Notes: generated by a model not told the origin, from the sequence alone. Shown: positions 41,126 through 50,899, counted from the first letter of the stretch. The stretch is 64,000 nucleotides of DNA from Gluconacetobacter liquefaciens (GCF_003350405.1 NZ_QQAW01000009.1:1-64000), one strand, 5' to 3'. Translations and numbers: made by a program.

Positions 41126-41896
41126 ATGCTGTTCTATGGTACCGAACTGTCGTCCCGCCTGATGCTGGGGACGGCGCAATATCCGTCGCCCGGCATTCTG
41201 GCCGATGCCGTGCGGGCTGCCCAGGCAGGGGTGGTGACGGTGTCGCTGCGGCGCGAATCGGTCGGCAGCCGCGCGGGGCAGGCATTCTGGTCGCTGATCC
41301 GCGATCTGGGTGTGCCCGTTCTGCCCAATACCGCTGGTTGCCATACGGTGAAGGAGGCGGTGACGACCGCCCACATGGCGCGCGAGGTGTTCGAGACCGA
41401 CTGGATCAAGCTGGAAGTCATCGGGGAATCGGACACGCTGCAACCCGATATGTTCGCGCTGGTCGAGGCGGCGCGAATCCTGAGCGAGGATGGGTTCAAG
41501 GTCTTTCCGTACATGACGGAAGATCTGGTCGGGGCCGAGCGCCTGTTGCGGGCGGGCTGCCGGGTGCTGATGCCCTGGGGGGCGCCGATCGGCTCCGGCA
41601 AGGGGTTGAACAATGTGTTCGGCCTGCGGGCATTGCGGGCGCATTTTCCGGATGTGCCGCTGGTGGTGGATGCGGGGATCGGCCTGCCGTCTCACGCCGC
41701 CCAGGCGATGGAGCTGGGCTATGACGCCGTGCTGATCAATACCGCTGTTGCGCAGGCGGGTGATCCGGCGCAGATGGCGGCGGCGTTTCGCCTTGCTGTC
41801 GAGGCCGGGCTGATTGCGCGGGCCGCCGACCCGATGGAGCAGCGCGACATGGCGGCGCCTTCGACCCCTGTTCTGGGCCGGGCGGTGCTGGCATGA
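41126..41896 (+). CDS. thiG: Thiazole synthase ThiG
   Basis: ThiG joins deoxyxylulose phosphate, dehydroglycine and sulfur from ThiS into the thiazole phosphate. The 256-residue TIM barrel starts [20 protein letters not shown] and has [14 protein letters not shown], the DWIKLEVIG strand with the Schiff-base Lys region, [13 protein letters not shown] and [18 protein letters not shown] for phosphate binding. ATG 41126 is chosen by homology; the longer open frame runs over thiS. Its stop overlaps thiE by four bases. Confidence 0.96.
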   Translation: MLFYGTELSSRLMLGTAQYPSPGILADAVRAAQAGVVTVSLRRESVGSRAGQAFWSLIRDLGVPVLPNTAGCHTVKEAVTTAHMAREVFETDWIKLEVIGESDTLQPDMFALVEAARILSEDGFKVFPYMTEDLVGAERLLRAGCRVLMPWGAPIGSGKGLNNVFGLRALRAHFPDVPLVVDAGIGLPSHAAQAMELGYDAVLINTAVAQAGDPAQMAAAFRLAVEAGLIARAADPMEQRDMAAPSTPVLGRAVLA

Positions 41897-42525
41897 GCCT
41901 GCCGTCACGAATTTATCCGGTCGTCGATCGGGCGGTGTGGGTCGACCGTCTGGGCGGGGCCGGGGCGCGGCTGATCCAGTTGCGCGTCAAGGATCTGGAA
42001 GGCGCCGCGTTGCTGGAGGAAATCCGCGCCGCGCGTGCCCATGCCGCGCGTCATGGCGTGTGCCTGGTGCTGAATGATTACTGGCGCCTCGCTCTGGATG
42101 AAGGGATCGACTTCATTCACCTGGGCCAGGAGGACCTGGACGATGCCGATCTGGAGGCGATTCGGGCCGGAGGGATTCGTCTCGGCGTGAGTACCCATTC
42201 CACCGGCGAACTCGATCGCGCCCTGTCGGTGCGGCCCGATTACGTCGCGCTCGGCCCGGTCTGGCCGACCCGGCTGAAGAAGATGCCCTGGGGGCCGCAG
42301 GGCGTGGAGCGGCTGGGGGAGTGGAAGCGGCTGGTCGGGTCGGTGCCGCTGGTCGCCATTGGTGGCATTACGCTGGCGCGGGCGGCATCCTGCATCGCCG
42401 CGGGGGCTGATTGTGTTTCCGCCGTCTCCGACTTCATTGCCCAGCCGGACCCCGAGGCACAGGTCCGGGCATGGCTGGCGGCCACGGCGGAGGGCGCCGT
42501 GTTTCAGGACGGCAGCATAACGTGA
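41893..42525 (+). CDS. thiE: Thiamine-phosphate synthase ThiE
   Basis: ThiE couples the thiazole and pyrimidine phosphates to thiamine phosphate. The 210-residue barrel has [10 protein letters not shown], a substrate loop [23 protein letters not shown], the [14 protein letters not shown] strand, the family pattern ALGPVWPT, and the phosphate site [20 protein letters not shown]. It is coupled to thiG by an ATGA overlap. It is the last gene of the operon; a strong inverted repeat follows. No thiC or thiD is present nearby. Confidence 0.93.
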   Translation: MSLPSRIYPVVDRAVWVDRLGGAGARLIQLRVKDLEGAALLEEIRAARAHAARHGVCLVLNDYWRLALDEGIDFIHLGQEDLDDADLEAIRAGGIRLGVSTHSTGELDRALSVRPDYVALGPVWPTRLKKMPWGPQGVERLGEWKRLVGSVPLVAIGGITLARAASCIAAGADCVSAVSDFIAQPDPEAQVRAWLAATAEGAVFQDGSIT

Positions 42526-42566
42526 CCGGCTGGTGCCGTTGCCGGTAACCAGCCGGTATGCTTTTT
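42525..42566 (+). terminator. Terminator of the thi operon
   Basis: A perfect ten-base inverted repeat, ACCGGCTGGT at 42525-42534 and ACCAGCCGGT at 42548-42557, starts at the last base of the thiE stop and is followed by ATGC and TTTTT (42562-42566). Long GC-rich stem plus T run fits an intrinsic terminator. Confidence 0.65.
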
Positions 42567-42685
42567 CGGGGCATGAGCACGGGCGAGGGGACCGGCGTCG
42601 CATCGCGGAGCCGGAAGGCCATCGGAATGTCATACTCTCGAGCCATGATGAATCGGCCGGGCGTAAGACGACAGGGAGTTAACGG

Positions 42686-45313
42686 ATGGCGGTGACAGGT
42701 CTGGCTGCGGTTCTTCTGGCGATCGCCGCGCTTCTGGTGGTCGTCAGCGCGGTTCAGCCGGTCGCGAGACGCCTGGAAATCTCCGAAACGGTGTTGCTGG
42801 CGCTGGCGGGCATCGTGCTGGGTGGCAGCGCCGACCTGGTGCTGCGGTCGTCCTATACCGAACTGTTCAACGGCGCGGCTGAGACCCTGCTGGATTTTCC
42901 GCTGAACAGCGAAGCCTTTCTGCTGATCTTTCTACCCGCGCTGGTGTTCCAGGGGGCACTGGCCATTGATGTGCGCCGTCTGGCGCATGAGACGGCCACC
43001 GTGCTGCTGCTGGCGGTGGTGGCGGTGGTGGTCTCGACCGCGACTATCGGGCTCGCGCTGTTTCCGTTTGCCGGGCTGCCGCTTTCGGTCTGTCTGCTGC
43101 TGGGGGCGATCGTGGCGACCACCGACCCTTCGGCGGTGGCGGGAATCTTTCGCGATATCGGGGCCAGCAGCCGGCTGACCCGTCTGGTCGAGGGGGAGGC
43201 GCTGCTGAACGACGCGGCGGCGATTTCGATCTTCTCGCTGCTGCTGGCGGCCGTGACGTCGCATCACAGCATCGCGCCGGGCAGCGCCCTGCTGGAATTC
43301 CTGGTCTCGTTCATCGGCGCCATCGTCATGGGCGTGCTGTTCGGGCGGCTGACGCTGCTGATGATCACCACCATCGGCGCGGCGCCGGCGGCGGAGATTA
43401 CGCTGACCGTGGCGCTGCCCTATATCGTCTATATTCTCTGCGACGAGTTTCTGGGGTTCTCCGGCGTGGTGGCTGCCGCATCGGCGGGGCTGACCATGTC
43501 GGTCTACGGGCCTTCGACGTTTCGGCCGCAGACATGGCGCTTTCTTAACGAACTCTGGCAGCAGCTTGTGTTCTGGGCCGGGTCGCTCGTGTTCGTGCTG
43601 GCGTCGATGCTGGTGCCTCGCTTGCTGGTAGGCATGACGCGCTGGGATTGCGTGCTGATCCTGCTGGCGACGGGGGCCGGGCTGCTGGCGCGCGGCGCGG
43701 TGGTGTTCGGCCTGCTGCCGTTGCTGGCGGCGACGCGCCTGTCGCCGCCGGTGCCCACGCCCTTCAAGATCACCATGGTCTGGGGCGGGCTGCGTGGAGC
43801 GATCACGCTGGCACTGGCGCTGGCGGTGACCGAGAACCAGCACGTCTCGACCCCGGTTGCGCATTTCATCGGGATCATCGCGACCGGGTTCGTGCTGATT
43901 ACGCTGTTCGTTAACGGCACCACGCTGCGTTATCTGGTGTTGTTCCTGAAGCTCGACCAGCTTTCGCCGATCGACCAGGCGTTGCGGCATCAGGTGCTGG
44001 GCATCGGGCTGGGCGAGGTGCGCGACCGCACCAGCGAGGTCGCCGAGGAATTGGGCTTCTCCCGCGCGGTGTCGGACACCGTCATCAGCCAGCTTGGCCG
44101 GCAGGTGGAGGAAGAGGAGCAGGCCAATACGTTCGACACCGCGCTGGGCGACCGGCAGAGGGTGACTCTGGCGCTGATCGTGATCGCGAACCGCGAACGC
44201 TCGATCCTGCTGGACCTGTTCCGCATCCAGGGCCTGTCGCGCCCGGTGATGGAGACGCTGCTGCGCTCGGCCGAGGCGATGGTCGATGGTGCCCGGCTGG
44301 AAGGGCGTTTCGGTTATGTGCGCGCCATGCGCCGACGCCTGCGGCCGTCGCTGCGGTTCCGGCTGGCGCAGGCGATCCATCATCGCTTCCATTTCGACCA
44401 GCCGTTGATGTCATGCATGACCGAGCGGTTCGAGATGCTGATGATCAGCTATTTCGTCTCGCTGTCGCTGATTCGCTTCATGCGTACGCGCATGGAGCCG
44501 ACGCTGGGCAGCCGTATTGGCGAGATCGTCGGTGAGGTGCTGGAGCGGCAGCGCAAGCTGCTGAACGAGGCGTTACAGACGCTGCGGCTGCATTATCAGG
44601 GCTATTCGGAGGCGCTGGAAATGCGCCTGTTGCAACAGGTCTCGTTGCGGCTGGAAGGAGAGGAATATGATTCCCTTCTGTCGGAGTCTCTGATCAGCGA
44701 CGAATTGCACCGCGAACTTCATCGCGATGTCGAGCGGCGGCGCGGACATCTGGGTGCGCCGCTGGTCTTCAACATCAAGGCCGGGATCGAGGCACGGATG
44801 CGCGCGCTGCCGGTTTTCCAAGGCCTGTCGGATGAAGCGTTGCATGCGATCGCGCCGCAATTTTCCATCCATTTTACCTCGCCGGGCGAGCGGCTGTATC
44901 GGCGCGGGCGGCGGGTGCGAACCGTCTATTTCATCAGTGCCGGGCTGGCGGAAACCCATTTTCCCGAACATGACGTCCGGTTCGGAGCCGGCGATGTGAT
45001 CGGGGCGGAGGAAGCCCTGTCGCGCATGCCGGCTCGGGCGGTGACGCGGTCGTTGCAGTTCGGCCAGTTCCTGACCATCAGCACGCGCCGTTTCCGCCGT
45101 CTGGTGGCCGAGTATCCCGATATCCTCGCCAATCTTGATGAACTGACGCGGGCGCGGCATACGACCGAACGCTCTGGCGTCGCGTTGCTGCCGGGCGACA
45201 GCGCCGTTGTGAGAGCATCTGACGATGCGATCGCGCTGGCGACGGCCGACCTGGCGGACGCGCTGCCCGAATCGGCCGACAGGCCGGACGATCAGCAGGG
45301 GCCGTCTCCCTGA
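42686..45313 (+). CDS. CPA1-family cation/proton antiporter with C-terminal cyclic-nucleotide-binding-like domain
   Basis: The 875-residue inner-membrane protein exchanges Na+ or K+ for protons. The transporter part (about 1-415) has some twelve membrane segments with the CPA1 marks PALVFQGALAIDVR, TDPSAVAGIFRDIG, EGEALLNDAAAISIF (conserved Asn-Asp pair) and WGGLRGAITLALAL. A long helical cytosolic region (about 430-690) follows, then a cNMP-binding-like beta barrel (about 705-810, FQGLSDEALHAIAPQF to FLTISTRRFRRLVAEYP). The phosphate-binding cassette is not clearly conserved, so ligand control is uncertain. Such tails occur in SOS1-like antiporters. Stands alone. Confidence 0.83.
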   Translation: MAVTGLAAVLLAIAALLVVVSAVQPVARRLEISETVLLALAGIVLGGSADLVLRSSYTELFNGAAETLLDFPLNSEAFLLIFLPALVFQGALAIDVRRLAHETATVLLLAVVAVVVSTATIGLALFPFAGLPLSVCLLLGAIVATTDPSAVAGIFRDIGASSRLTRLVEGEALLNDAAAISIFSLLLAAVTSHHSIAPGSALLEFLVSFIGAIVMGVLFGRLTLLMITTIGAAPAAEITLTVALPYIVYILCDEFLGFSGVVAAASAGLTMSVYGPSTFRPQTWRFLNELWQQLVFWAGSLVFVLASMLVPRLLVGMTRWDCVLILLATGAGLLARGAVVFGLLPLLAATRLSPPVPTPFKITMVWGGLRGAITLALALAVTENQHVSTPVAHFIGIIATGFVLITLFVNGTTLRYLVLFLKLDQLSPIDQALRHQVLGIGLGEVRDRTSEVAEELGFSRAVSDTVISQLGRQVEEEEQANTFDTALGDRQRVTLALIVIANRERSILLDLFRIQGLSRPVMETLLRSAEAMVDGARLEGRFGYVRAMRRRLRPSLRFRLAQAIHHRFHFDQPLMSCMTERFEMLMISYFVSLSLIRFMRTRMEPTLGSRIGEIVGEVLERQRKLLNEALQTLRLHYQGYSEALEMRLLQQVSLRLEGEEYDSLLSESLISDELHRELHRDVERRRGHLGAPLVFNIKAGIEARMRALPVFQGLSDEALHAIAPQFSIHFTSPGERLYRRGRRVRTVYFISAGLAETHFPEHDVRFGAGDVIGAEEALSRMPARAVTRSLQFGQFLTISTRRFRRLVAEYPDILANLDELTRARHTTERSGVALLPGDSAVVRASDDAIALATADLADALPESADRPDDQQGPSP

Positions 45314-45368
45314 TTTCAAGGGATGCGGGGGCATGGTCGATTCGATACTGTTCTGATAGCGGTGCGGC

Positions 45369-45392
45369 GGACTGGCGGGTAACCGCCAGTCC
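45369..45392 (+). promoter_or_regulatory. Strong inverted repeat upstream of the Mo/Fe-S oxidoreductase operon
   Basis: GGACTGGCGG at 45369-45378 and CCGCCAGTCC at 45383-45392 form a perfect ten-base stem with loop GTAA, extendable by two pairs. It lies between the antiporter stop and the operon start. No T run follows. It may be an RNA hairpin (terminator of the antiporter gene) or a regulator-binding palindrome. Confidence 0.4.
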
Positions 45393-45424
45393 GTGACCCG
45401 GTTTGTCTGGTCCGGAGGATTTGT

Positions 45425-45880
45425 ATGCTGACATTGCAGGTAAACGGTACGGCGCATCAGGTGGATGTTCCCGATGACATGCCGCTGCTGTGGGTCCTGC
45501 GGGATGTGCTGGGGCTGCCGGGCACGAAGTTCGGTTGCGGGATCGGCCAGTGCGGGGCCTGCACCGTGCATGTCGACGGCAAGGCGGTCCGGGCGTGTTC
45601 GCTGCCGGTCTCGCTGGTGGGCCGGCGGCCGGTCACGACGATCGAGGGGCTGGCTGAGGACGAGGTGGCGGCGGAGGTGACGAAAGCCTGGCTGGAGATT
45701 GATGTCGTCCAGTGCGGTTATTGCCAGCCCGGCCAGATCATGGCGGCCATCGCGTTGCTGAAAGGCAATCTGCACCCCTCCGACGACGAGATCGATCAGG
45801 CGATGTCGGGCAATATCTGTCGCTGCGGTACCTATCGGCGGATCAGGGCGGCCATTCGTAACGTGGCCGGAGCGGTTTGA
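45425..45880 (+). CDS. 2Fe-2S subunit of molybdenum hydroxylase (isoquinoline 1-oxidoreductase alpha / aldehyde dehydrogenase small subunit type)
   Basis: This 151-residue subunit carries two [2Fe-2S] clusters that move electrons from the molybdenum site. The ferredoxin-like cluster is bound by CGIGQCGAC and a downstream Cys (RAC), and the second by CGYCQPGQ and CRCGTY. Small FeS subunits of this type pair with a Tat-exported Mo subunit and a three-heme cytochrome c in acetic acid bacteria (membrane aldehyde dehydrogenase AldFGH) and with IorB in isoquinoline oxidoreductase. The following two genes match this architecture. GGAGG ribosome site; the stop overlaps the next start. Confidence 0.88.
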   Translation: MLTLQVNGTAHQVDVPDDMPLLWVLRDVLGLPGTKFGCGIGQCGACTVHVDGKAVRACSLPVSLVGRRPVTTIEGLAEDEVAAEVTKAWLEIDVVQCGYCQPGQIMAAIALLKGNLHPSDDEIDQAMSGNICRCGTYRRIRAAIRNVAGAV

Positions 45881-48039
45881 TGGCGATGACGACGATTGCG
45901 GTTTCGCGCCGCCAGGCCCTGGCCGGGGCAGGCGGGTTGCTGATGGCGGTGGTGCTGCCGCGCGCGCGGTCACGCGCGGCGACGGTGACGCGGATCGTGG
46001 AGGACCAGACCGGCCCGTTTGCGCCCAATGCCTTCGTGCGGATTGCGCCGGATGGCAGCATTACCCTGATCCTGCCGAATGTGGAGATGGGGCAGGGGAT
46101 CTATACCGGCGAGGCGATGCTGATCGCCGAGGAACTGGATGTGGGGCTGGACCAGATCCAGATCGAGGCCGCGCCGGCGGATGAGGCGTATGTCACCAAG
46201 GCGTTGGGGACGGAGGCCACCGGCGGCTCGACTTCGACGATCGCGACCTGGAAGAGCCTGCGCGAGGCCGGCGCGGTGGCGCGGACGCTCTTGATCCGGG
46301 CGGCCGCCGATCGATGGGTGGTTGATCCGGCGTCGTGCCAGAGCGAGGCTGGCGTGGTGCGGCATGTGCCCACCGGGCGAACCCTGACTTATGGTGAACT
46401 GGCGGTGGAGGCGGCGGCGCTGCCGGTTCCCTCCGGCCCGGTTGCGTTGCGCGACCCCTCGACCTTTCGCCTGATCGGCCATGCCCAGCATCGGCTCGAC
46501 GGGCCGGCGAAGGTGAACGGCACGGCGACTTTCGGCATCGACATCCAGCAGCCGGACATGAAGATCGGCACCGTCGCGGCCTGCCCGGTGATGGGGGGTG
46601 TGCTGCTGCATGTCGATGACCGCGCGGCGCGGCAGGTGCCGGGTGTGCGGGACGTGCTGACGATCGGCAATGCGGTCTGTGTGGTCGGCGACCATTACTG
46701 GGCGGCGCGCAAGGGGCTGGAGGCCCTGGCGATCACCTGGGATGAAGGCGTCAATGCCACCGTGTCCACCGAGACGGTCTATCGGCAGTTGCATGAGGCG
46801 CTGCAGGGGCCGGCCATCGTCGCCAACACCAAGGGCGATGCCAAGACGGCCATCAAGGGGGCCGCGGCGCGGGTCGAGGCCGTGTATCAGCAGCCGCTGC
46901 TGGCGCATGCGCCGATGGAGCCGATCAACTGCACGGTGCATGTGACACCCGAGCGATGCGATGTCTGGGTGGGGACCCAGGTGCCGATGCGGGCCCGCGA
47001 TGCGGCGGCCGAGGTAACGGGCCTGCCGAAGGAAAAGGTCTTTCTGCACAACCAGTATATCGGCGGTGGTTTCGGGCGGCGGCTTGAGCATGAATATGTC
47101 ACGCAGGCGGTGCAGTTTGCCCGCCAGGTGCCTTATCCGCTCAAGGTGATCTGGAGTCGCGAGGAGGATCTGACGATGGACCGGTACCGCCCGGCCTATG
47201 TCGATCATCTGGTCGGCGGGCTGGACGCCCACGGGAAACTGGTCGGGCTGTCGCACCGCATCGTGGGGCCGGCGGTCGTTGCCCGCTGGGCGCCCGAGGC
47301 ATTGCTGCCGAATGGCGTGGATGACGATCTGCTGGTCGCCACGGTCGAGACGCCCTACGCCATCCCTGCCATGTTCCTGGATTATGCGCGGCGCGAGACG
47401 CCGGGCGTGGTGACGGCGTGGTGGCGTGGGGTAGGCGGCACGCGCGGGGTCTTCGTCATCGAGAGCTTCATTGACGAACTGGCGGCCAGCGCGAAGGTCG
47501 ATCCGGTAGCGTTCCGCCGCCGCATGACGGAGGACCGCCCCCGTGCGCGCGCGGTTCTGGACCTCGCGGCCGAGAAGGCGGAATGGGGGACGACCCTGCC
47601 GGAGGGCGTCGGGCGCGGCGTGGCGCTGCAATATGTCTTCGGTTCGTACCTCGCCACGGTCATGGAAGTCGAAATGTCGACGATGGGTACCGTGCGGGTA
47701 CGCCGTGCCGTGGTCGCCGTCGATTGCGGCCGGGTGGTCAATCCCGATCAGGTGGTGTCGCAGATCGAAGGGGGGCTGATCTTCGGCTTGAGTGCCGCCC
47801 TGTTCAACGAGGTGACACTGAAAAACGGGCGGGTGCAGGAAAAGAACTTCAACACATACAGGGTCCTGCGGATGAACGAATCCCCCGCCATCGAGGTGCA
47901 TCTGATCGACAGCACCGAGGACCCCGGCGGCATTGGCGAGACCGGAACCGCCGCGGCCGCGGCGGCTCTGGCCAATGCGATGGCTGCCGCCACCGGCCGC
48001 CGCTATCGCCGGTTGCCGCTGACGGGGCCGCAGGCATGA
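45880..48039 (+). CDS. Molybdopterin-binding subunit of xanthine-oxidase-family aldehyde/isoquinoline oxidoreductase, Tat-exported
   Basis: The catalytic subunit hydroxylates an aldehyde or N-heterocycle at a molybdenum cofactor. The N-terminus has a Tat-like signal (SRRQALAGAGGLLMAVVL), implying export to the periplasm in folded form. Family motifs include NVEMGQGIYTG, GTEATGGSTS, NQYIGGGFGRRLEHEY and the essential Glu in GGIGETGTAAAAAALANA near the C-terminus. It has 719 residues, in range for AldH/IorB-type subunits. It overlaps the FeS gene and the cytochrome gene, so all three are coupled. Aldehyde oxidation is plausible for an acetic acid bacterium, but the substrate is not fixed by sequence. 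Confidence 0.85.
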   Translation: MAMTTIAVSRRQALAGAGGLLMAVVLPRARSRAATVTRIVEDQTGPFAPNAFVRIAPDGSITLILPNVEMGQGIYTGEAMLIAEELDVGLDQIQIEAAPADEAYVTKALGTEATGGSTSTIATWKSLREAGAVARTLLIRAAADRWVVDPASCQSEAGVVRHVPTGRTLTYGELAVEAAALPVPSGPVALRDPSTFRLIGHAQHRLDGPAKVNGTATFGIDIQQPDMKIGTVAACPVMGGVLLHVDDRAARQVPGVRDVLTIGNAVCVVGDHYWAARKGLEALAITWDEGVNATVSTETVYRQLHEALQGPAIVANTKGDAKTAIKGAAARVEAVYQQPLLAHAPMEPINCTVHVTPERCDVWVGTQVPMRARDAAAEVTGLPKEKVFLHNQYIGGGFGRRLEHEYVTQAVQFARQVPYPLKVIWSREEDLTMDRYRPAYVDHLVGGLDAHGKLVGLSHRIVGPAVVARWAPEALLPNGVDDDLLVATVETPYAIPAMFLDYARRETPGVVTAWWRGVGGTRGVFVIESFIDELAASAKVDPVAFRRRMTEDRPRARAVLDLAAEKAEWGTTLPEGVGRGVALQYVFGSYLATVMEVEMSTMGTVRVRRAVVAVDCGRVVNPDQVVSQIEGGLIFGLSAALFNEVTLKNGRVQEKNFNTYRVLRMNESPAIEVHLIDSTEDPGGIGETGTAAAAAALANAMAAATGRRYRRLPLTGPQA

Positions 48040-49306
48040 GCCGCCCGGTCGTGACGCGCTTCGGGCGCCGGGTGGCCGGCATGGCTGTACTGGTCGGGAT
48101 TGTGCTGGCCAAAATGATGCCGGTGGGGGCCGCGCAGGCGCAGGATGCCGATCTGGTACGGCGTGGAGCTTATCTGGAACAGGCGGCGGATTGCGAGGTC
48201 TGCCACACGAAGCAGGGGGGCGTGCCCTTCGCCGGGGGCGCGCGTTCGACCTGCCGGGGATCGGCACCATCTATGCGCCGAACATCACCCCCGATTCGGA
48301 GACCGGAATCGGGCGCTACACCGACGCGCAGTTCGATTCGGCCGTGCGGCGCGGCGTGGGGCCGGGATGGCGGCATCTTTATCCCGTCATGCCCTATGCG
48401 TCCTACGTGAAGATGACGGAGGAGGATGTCCGTGCCATTCGCGCCTATCTGATGAGCCTGCGCCCGGTCCATGCGCCGGCGCCGGCCAATCAGGTGCGGT
48501 TTCCCTATAATATCCGCGTTGCGATGATCGGGTGGAACCTGCTCTATCGCCCGTCCGGCCCGCTGCCGGACGATCCGGGACGGACCGCGGCCTGGAACCG
48601 GGGGCGCTATCTGGTCGAGGCGGCCGGTCATTGCGGCGAATGCCATACGCCCCGGACCATGCTCCAGGCGCTATCGATGACGAAATCCTATGCCGGGGCC
48701 ATGATCGATGGGTGGCTGGCCTATAATATCTCGTCGGATGTCGATAGCGGCATTGGGGCGTGGAGCGATACGCAACTGGCGGCGTATCTCTCCACGGGCC
48801 ATGCCGACGGGCGGGGGACGGCCGTCGGGCCGATGGCGGATGTGGTCAGTCACAGCCTGCGGTTTCTGACGCCCGAGGATGTCGCGGCGATGGTGACCTA
48901 TCTGCGCAGCCTGCCGGCGCGGCGGTCGGACGAGACCATCGGGGTCGTTTCGCCCGAGACGCTGGCGCAACTGGCGCCGATCCACAGCAATGGCGAGCGG
49001 CTGTTTGCAGGGGCCTGCACCGGGTGCCATCTGACGGACGGGCATGGACGGCAGGTCGATTTCGCCGCCCTGTGGGGCGCGCGCAGCCTGGGCGAGACCG
49101 ACGGGCGGAATCTGGTCCGGACCATGGTCGAGGGAGGGACGCTGCAAACCGCGCATGGCGCGATGGTCATGCCGGCGTTCGGGCCAGAATATCGGAACCA
49201 GGATCTGGCCGACATCGCGAATTATGCCATCAGCCATTTCGGGAATCGGGAGGGCCATGTGACGGCCCGGGATGTTGCGGCTGCTCGGGGGGGCGTTTCG
49301 CCCTGA
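48036..49306 (+). pseudogene. Three-heme cytochrome c subunit, frameshifted at a G tract
   Basis: The intact form would pass electrons from the Mo/Fe-S subunits to ubiquinone. The first frame from ATG 48036 encodes a signal peptide and the heme site CEVCH (48192-48206), then VPFAGG. At GGGGG (48234-48238) the homologous sequence continues in another frame as GRAFDLPGIGTIYAPNITPD, with the heme sites CGECH (48632-48646) and CTGCH (49016-49030), to the stop at 49306. One more G would restore a single reading frame of about 423 residues. As given, translation stops at 48410. Either a real mutation, a phase-variable tract or a sequencing error. Confidence 0.85.
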
Positions 49307-49335
49307 GTGGGGGCGGCCACGACATTGTCTGCCGG

Positions 49336-49353
49336 CCCGACATATTTGTCGGG
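49336..49353 (+). terminator. Hairpin after the oxidoreductase operon
   Basis: CCCGACA at 49336-49342 and TGTCGGG at 49347-49353 pair perfectly around TATT, with outer CCGG/CCGG pairs after a bulge. It is 30 bases past the operon stop. Without a T run it may be a weak terminator or RNA-stabilising stem. Confidence 0.35.
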
Positions 49354-49465
49354 TGCCGGTCAATGCGATACTGCAAACCACGGACGGCCGCGAAGCTGAT
49401 GCTGCGCGGCAATTCGTTATTGGCGCCTTGATGAAAGCACCGCATGAAAGGGGAAGACCGACCGA

Positions 49466-49540
49466 TGGTAGCGGCGGACGGATTTGAACCGCCGACCAAG
49501 GGATTATGATTCCCCTGCTCTACCGCTGAGCTACGCCGCC
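49466..49540 (-). tRNA. tRNA-Met (CAT anticodon, probably elongator)
   Basis: On the minus strand a 75-base cloverleaf starts GGCGGCG and ends CGCCGCT-ACCA with encoded CCA. The D stem/loop is GCTCAGCGGTAGAGC and the anticodon arm GGGAATCATAATCCC gives anticodon CAT. It lacks the three G-C pairs of an initiator anticodon stem. An Ile tRNA with modified CAU cannot be fully excluded by sequence alone. Confidence 0.85.
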
Positions 49541-49714
49541 ATCGCGTCGGTGACGTGGGAAATATCGCCCCGCCCGGGCAAAGTCAACCCACGGATGACG
49601 TTTGAAGTGAGGCTTCCCATCGTGGTTAAAGAAGCACCTCGTCCCCATTGATATGGCGCCATTCAGGCCATCGGCAGCCCGCGTCGTCCCCATGGAAAGA
49701 GTGAACCCGGATTC

Positions 49715-50887
49715 GTGAAAAACGCCTTTATCGACCTTCTGACCCAGATTCGTATCTCCTTTGACTGGCTGCCCGGCACCATGGCCTCGGTTGTGGTGCT
49801 GTGCGCGGCCGTGCTGATGGCCGAGATCTGCAGCCGGATCATGACCAAGCTGGTCTTGCGCATTCCCGGACAGAAGAAGGGCGCGTTCATCCGGTTGTTC
49901 ACGATGGCGATGCAGCGCCCGGCGCGGGTGATGCTGGCGATTGTCTTCGTTGCGACGGCGCTGCCGGCCTCGGGCTTTTCGTACCGGACGATGCAGTGGG
50001 GCGGCCATGCGCTGCTGGTGCTGTTCGTGCTGATGGTGGGGTATGCCGCGATCGTGGCGATGCGGATTCTCTCCGATGCCTATCTGGCGCGGATTACCGG
50101 CACGGACGACCGTGACGATATCCTGCTGCGTACCCACATGACGCAGGTGCGCGTGCTGCGGCGCATGGCGGATATCCTAGTGGGACTGCTGACGGTCGGT
50201 TCGGCGCTGATGACGTTCGAATCGGTGCGGGAATATGGGCTGAGCCTGTTTGCGTCGGCGGGCGCGGCCTCGGTGGTCGTGGGCCTCGCCGCCCGGCCGC
50301 TGCTGACGAACCTGATCGCGGGCATGCAGATCGCCATGACGCAGCCGATCCGCATGGAAGACCTGATCATCATCAATGGCGACTGGGCGTGGGTGGAGGA
50401 AATTACCGCGACCTATGTCGTGCTGCGGGTGTGGGACTGGCGGCGGCATATTGTGCCGATTTCATGGTTCCTGGAAAATCCGTTCCAGAACTGGACCCAT
50501 AACTCGGCGGCGCTGATCGGGGTGGTGTTTCTGTATGTCGATTTCCACGCGCCCATGGACCGTATCCGCGCGCGCCTGCATGAGATCGTGCATGGCAGCG
50601 CGTTGTGGGACGGCAAGGTGTTCGACGTTCAGGTGGCCGATTGCAGCGCCCATGTCATGACCATCCGGGTCATCGCCAGCGCGCGGTCGGCCATGCGGAG
50701 TTGGGACCTGCGGTGCGAGATCCGCGAGAAGATCATCGTCTTCATGCGTGACGAATGTCCGGAGGCGCTGCCGCGTGAACGGCTGGCCCATGTCTCGTCC
50801 TTGGCGGGCCATGAGGCGCTGATGGTGGCGCCGCCGATCGACCGGCCGCCGCCGGGTGCCTATACCGGCCCGGCAGGATCGGTATAG
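49715..50887 (+). CDS. MscS-family mechanosensitive ion channel
   Basis: Inner-membrane channel that opens under tension to relieve osmotic stress. The 390-residue protein has about four to five membrane segments in the first 190 residues; the pore helix region reads FASAGAASVVVGLAARPLLTNLIAGMQI. The MscS beta domain follows with TQPIRMEDLIIINGDWAWVEEI and VPISWFLENPFQNWT. It starts at GTG 49715 without a strong ribosome site. It is separated from the tRNA-Met gene by 174 bases with no recognised signal and converges with cobT over a bidirectional hairpin. Confidence 0.9.
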   Translation: MKNAFIDLLTQIRISFDWLPGTMASVVVLCAAVLMAEICSRIMTKLVLRIPGQKKGAFIRLFTMAMQRPARVMLAIVFVATALPASGFSYRTMQWGGHALLVLFVLMVGYAAIVAMRILSDAYLARITGTDDRDDILLRTHMTQVRVLRRMADILVGLLTVGSALMTFESVREYGLSLFASAGAASVVVGLAARPLLTNLIAGMQIAMTQPIRMEDLIIINGDWAWVEEITATYVVLRVWDWRRHIVPISWFLENPFQNWTHNSAALIGVVFLYVDFHAPMDRIRARLHEIVHGSALWDGKVFDVQVADCSAHVMTIRVIASARSAMRSWDLRCEIREKIIVFMRDECPEALPRERLAHVSSLAGHEALMVAPPIDRPPPGAYTGPAGSV

Positions 50888-50899
50888 GGCTTTCCACCG

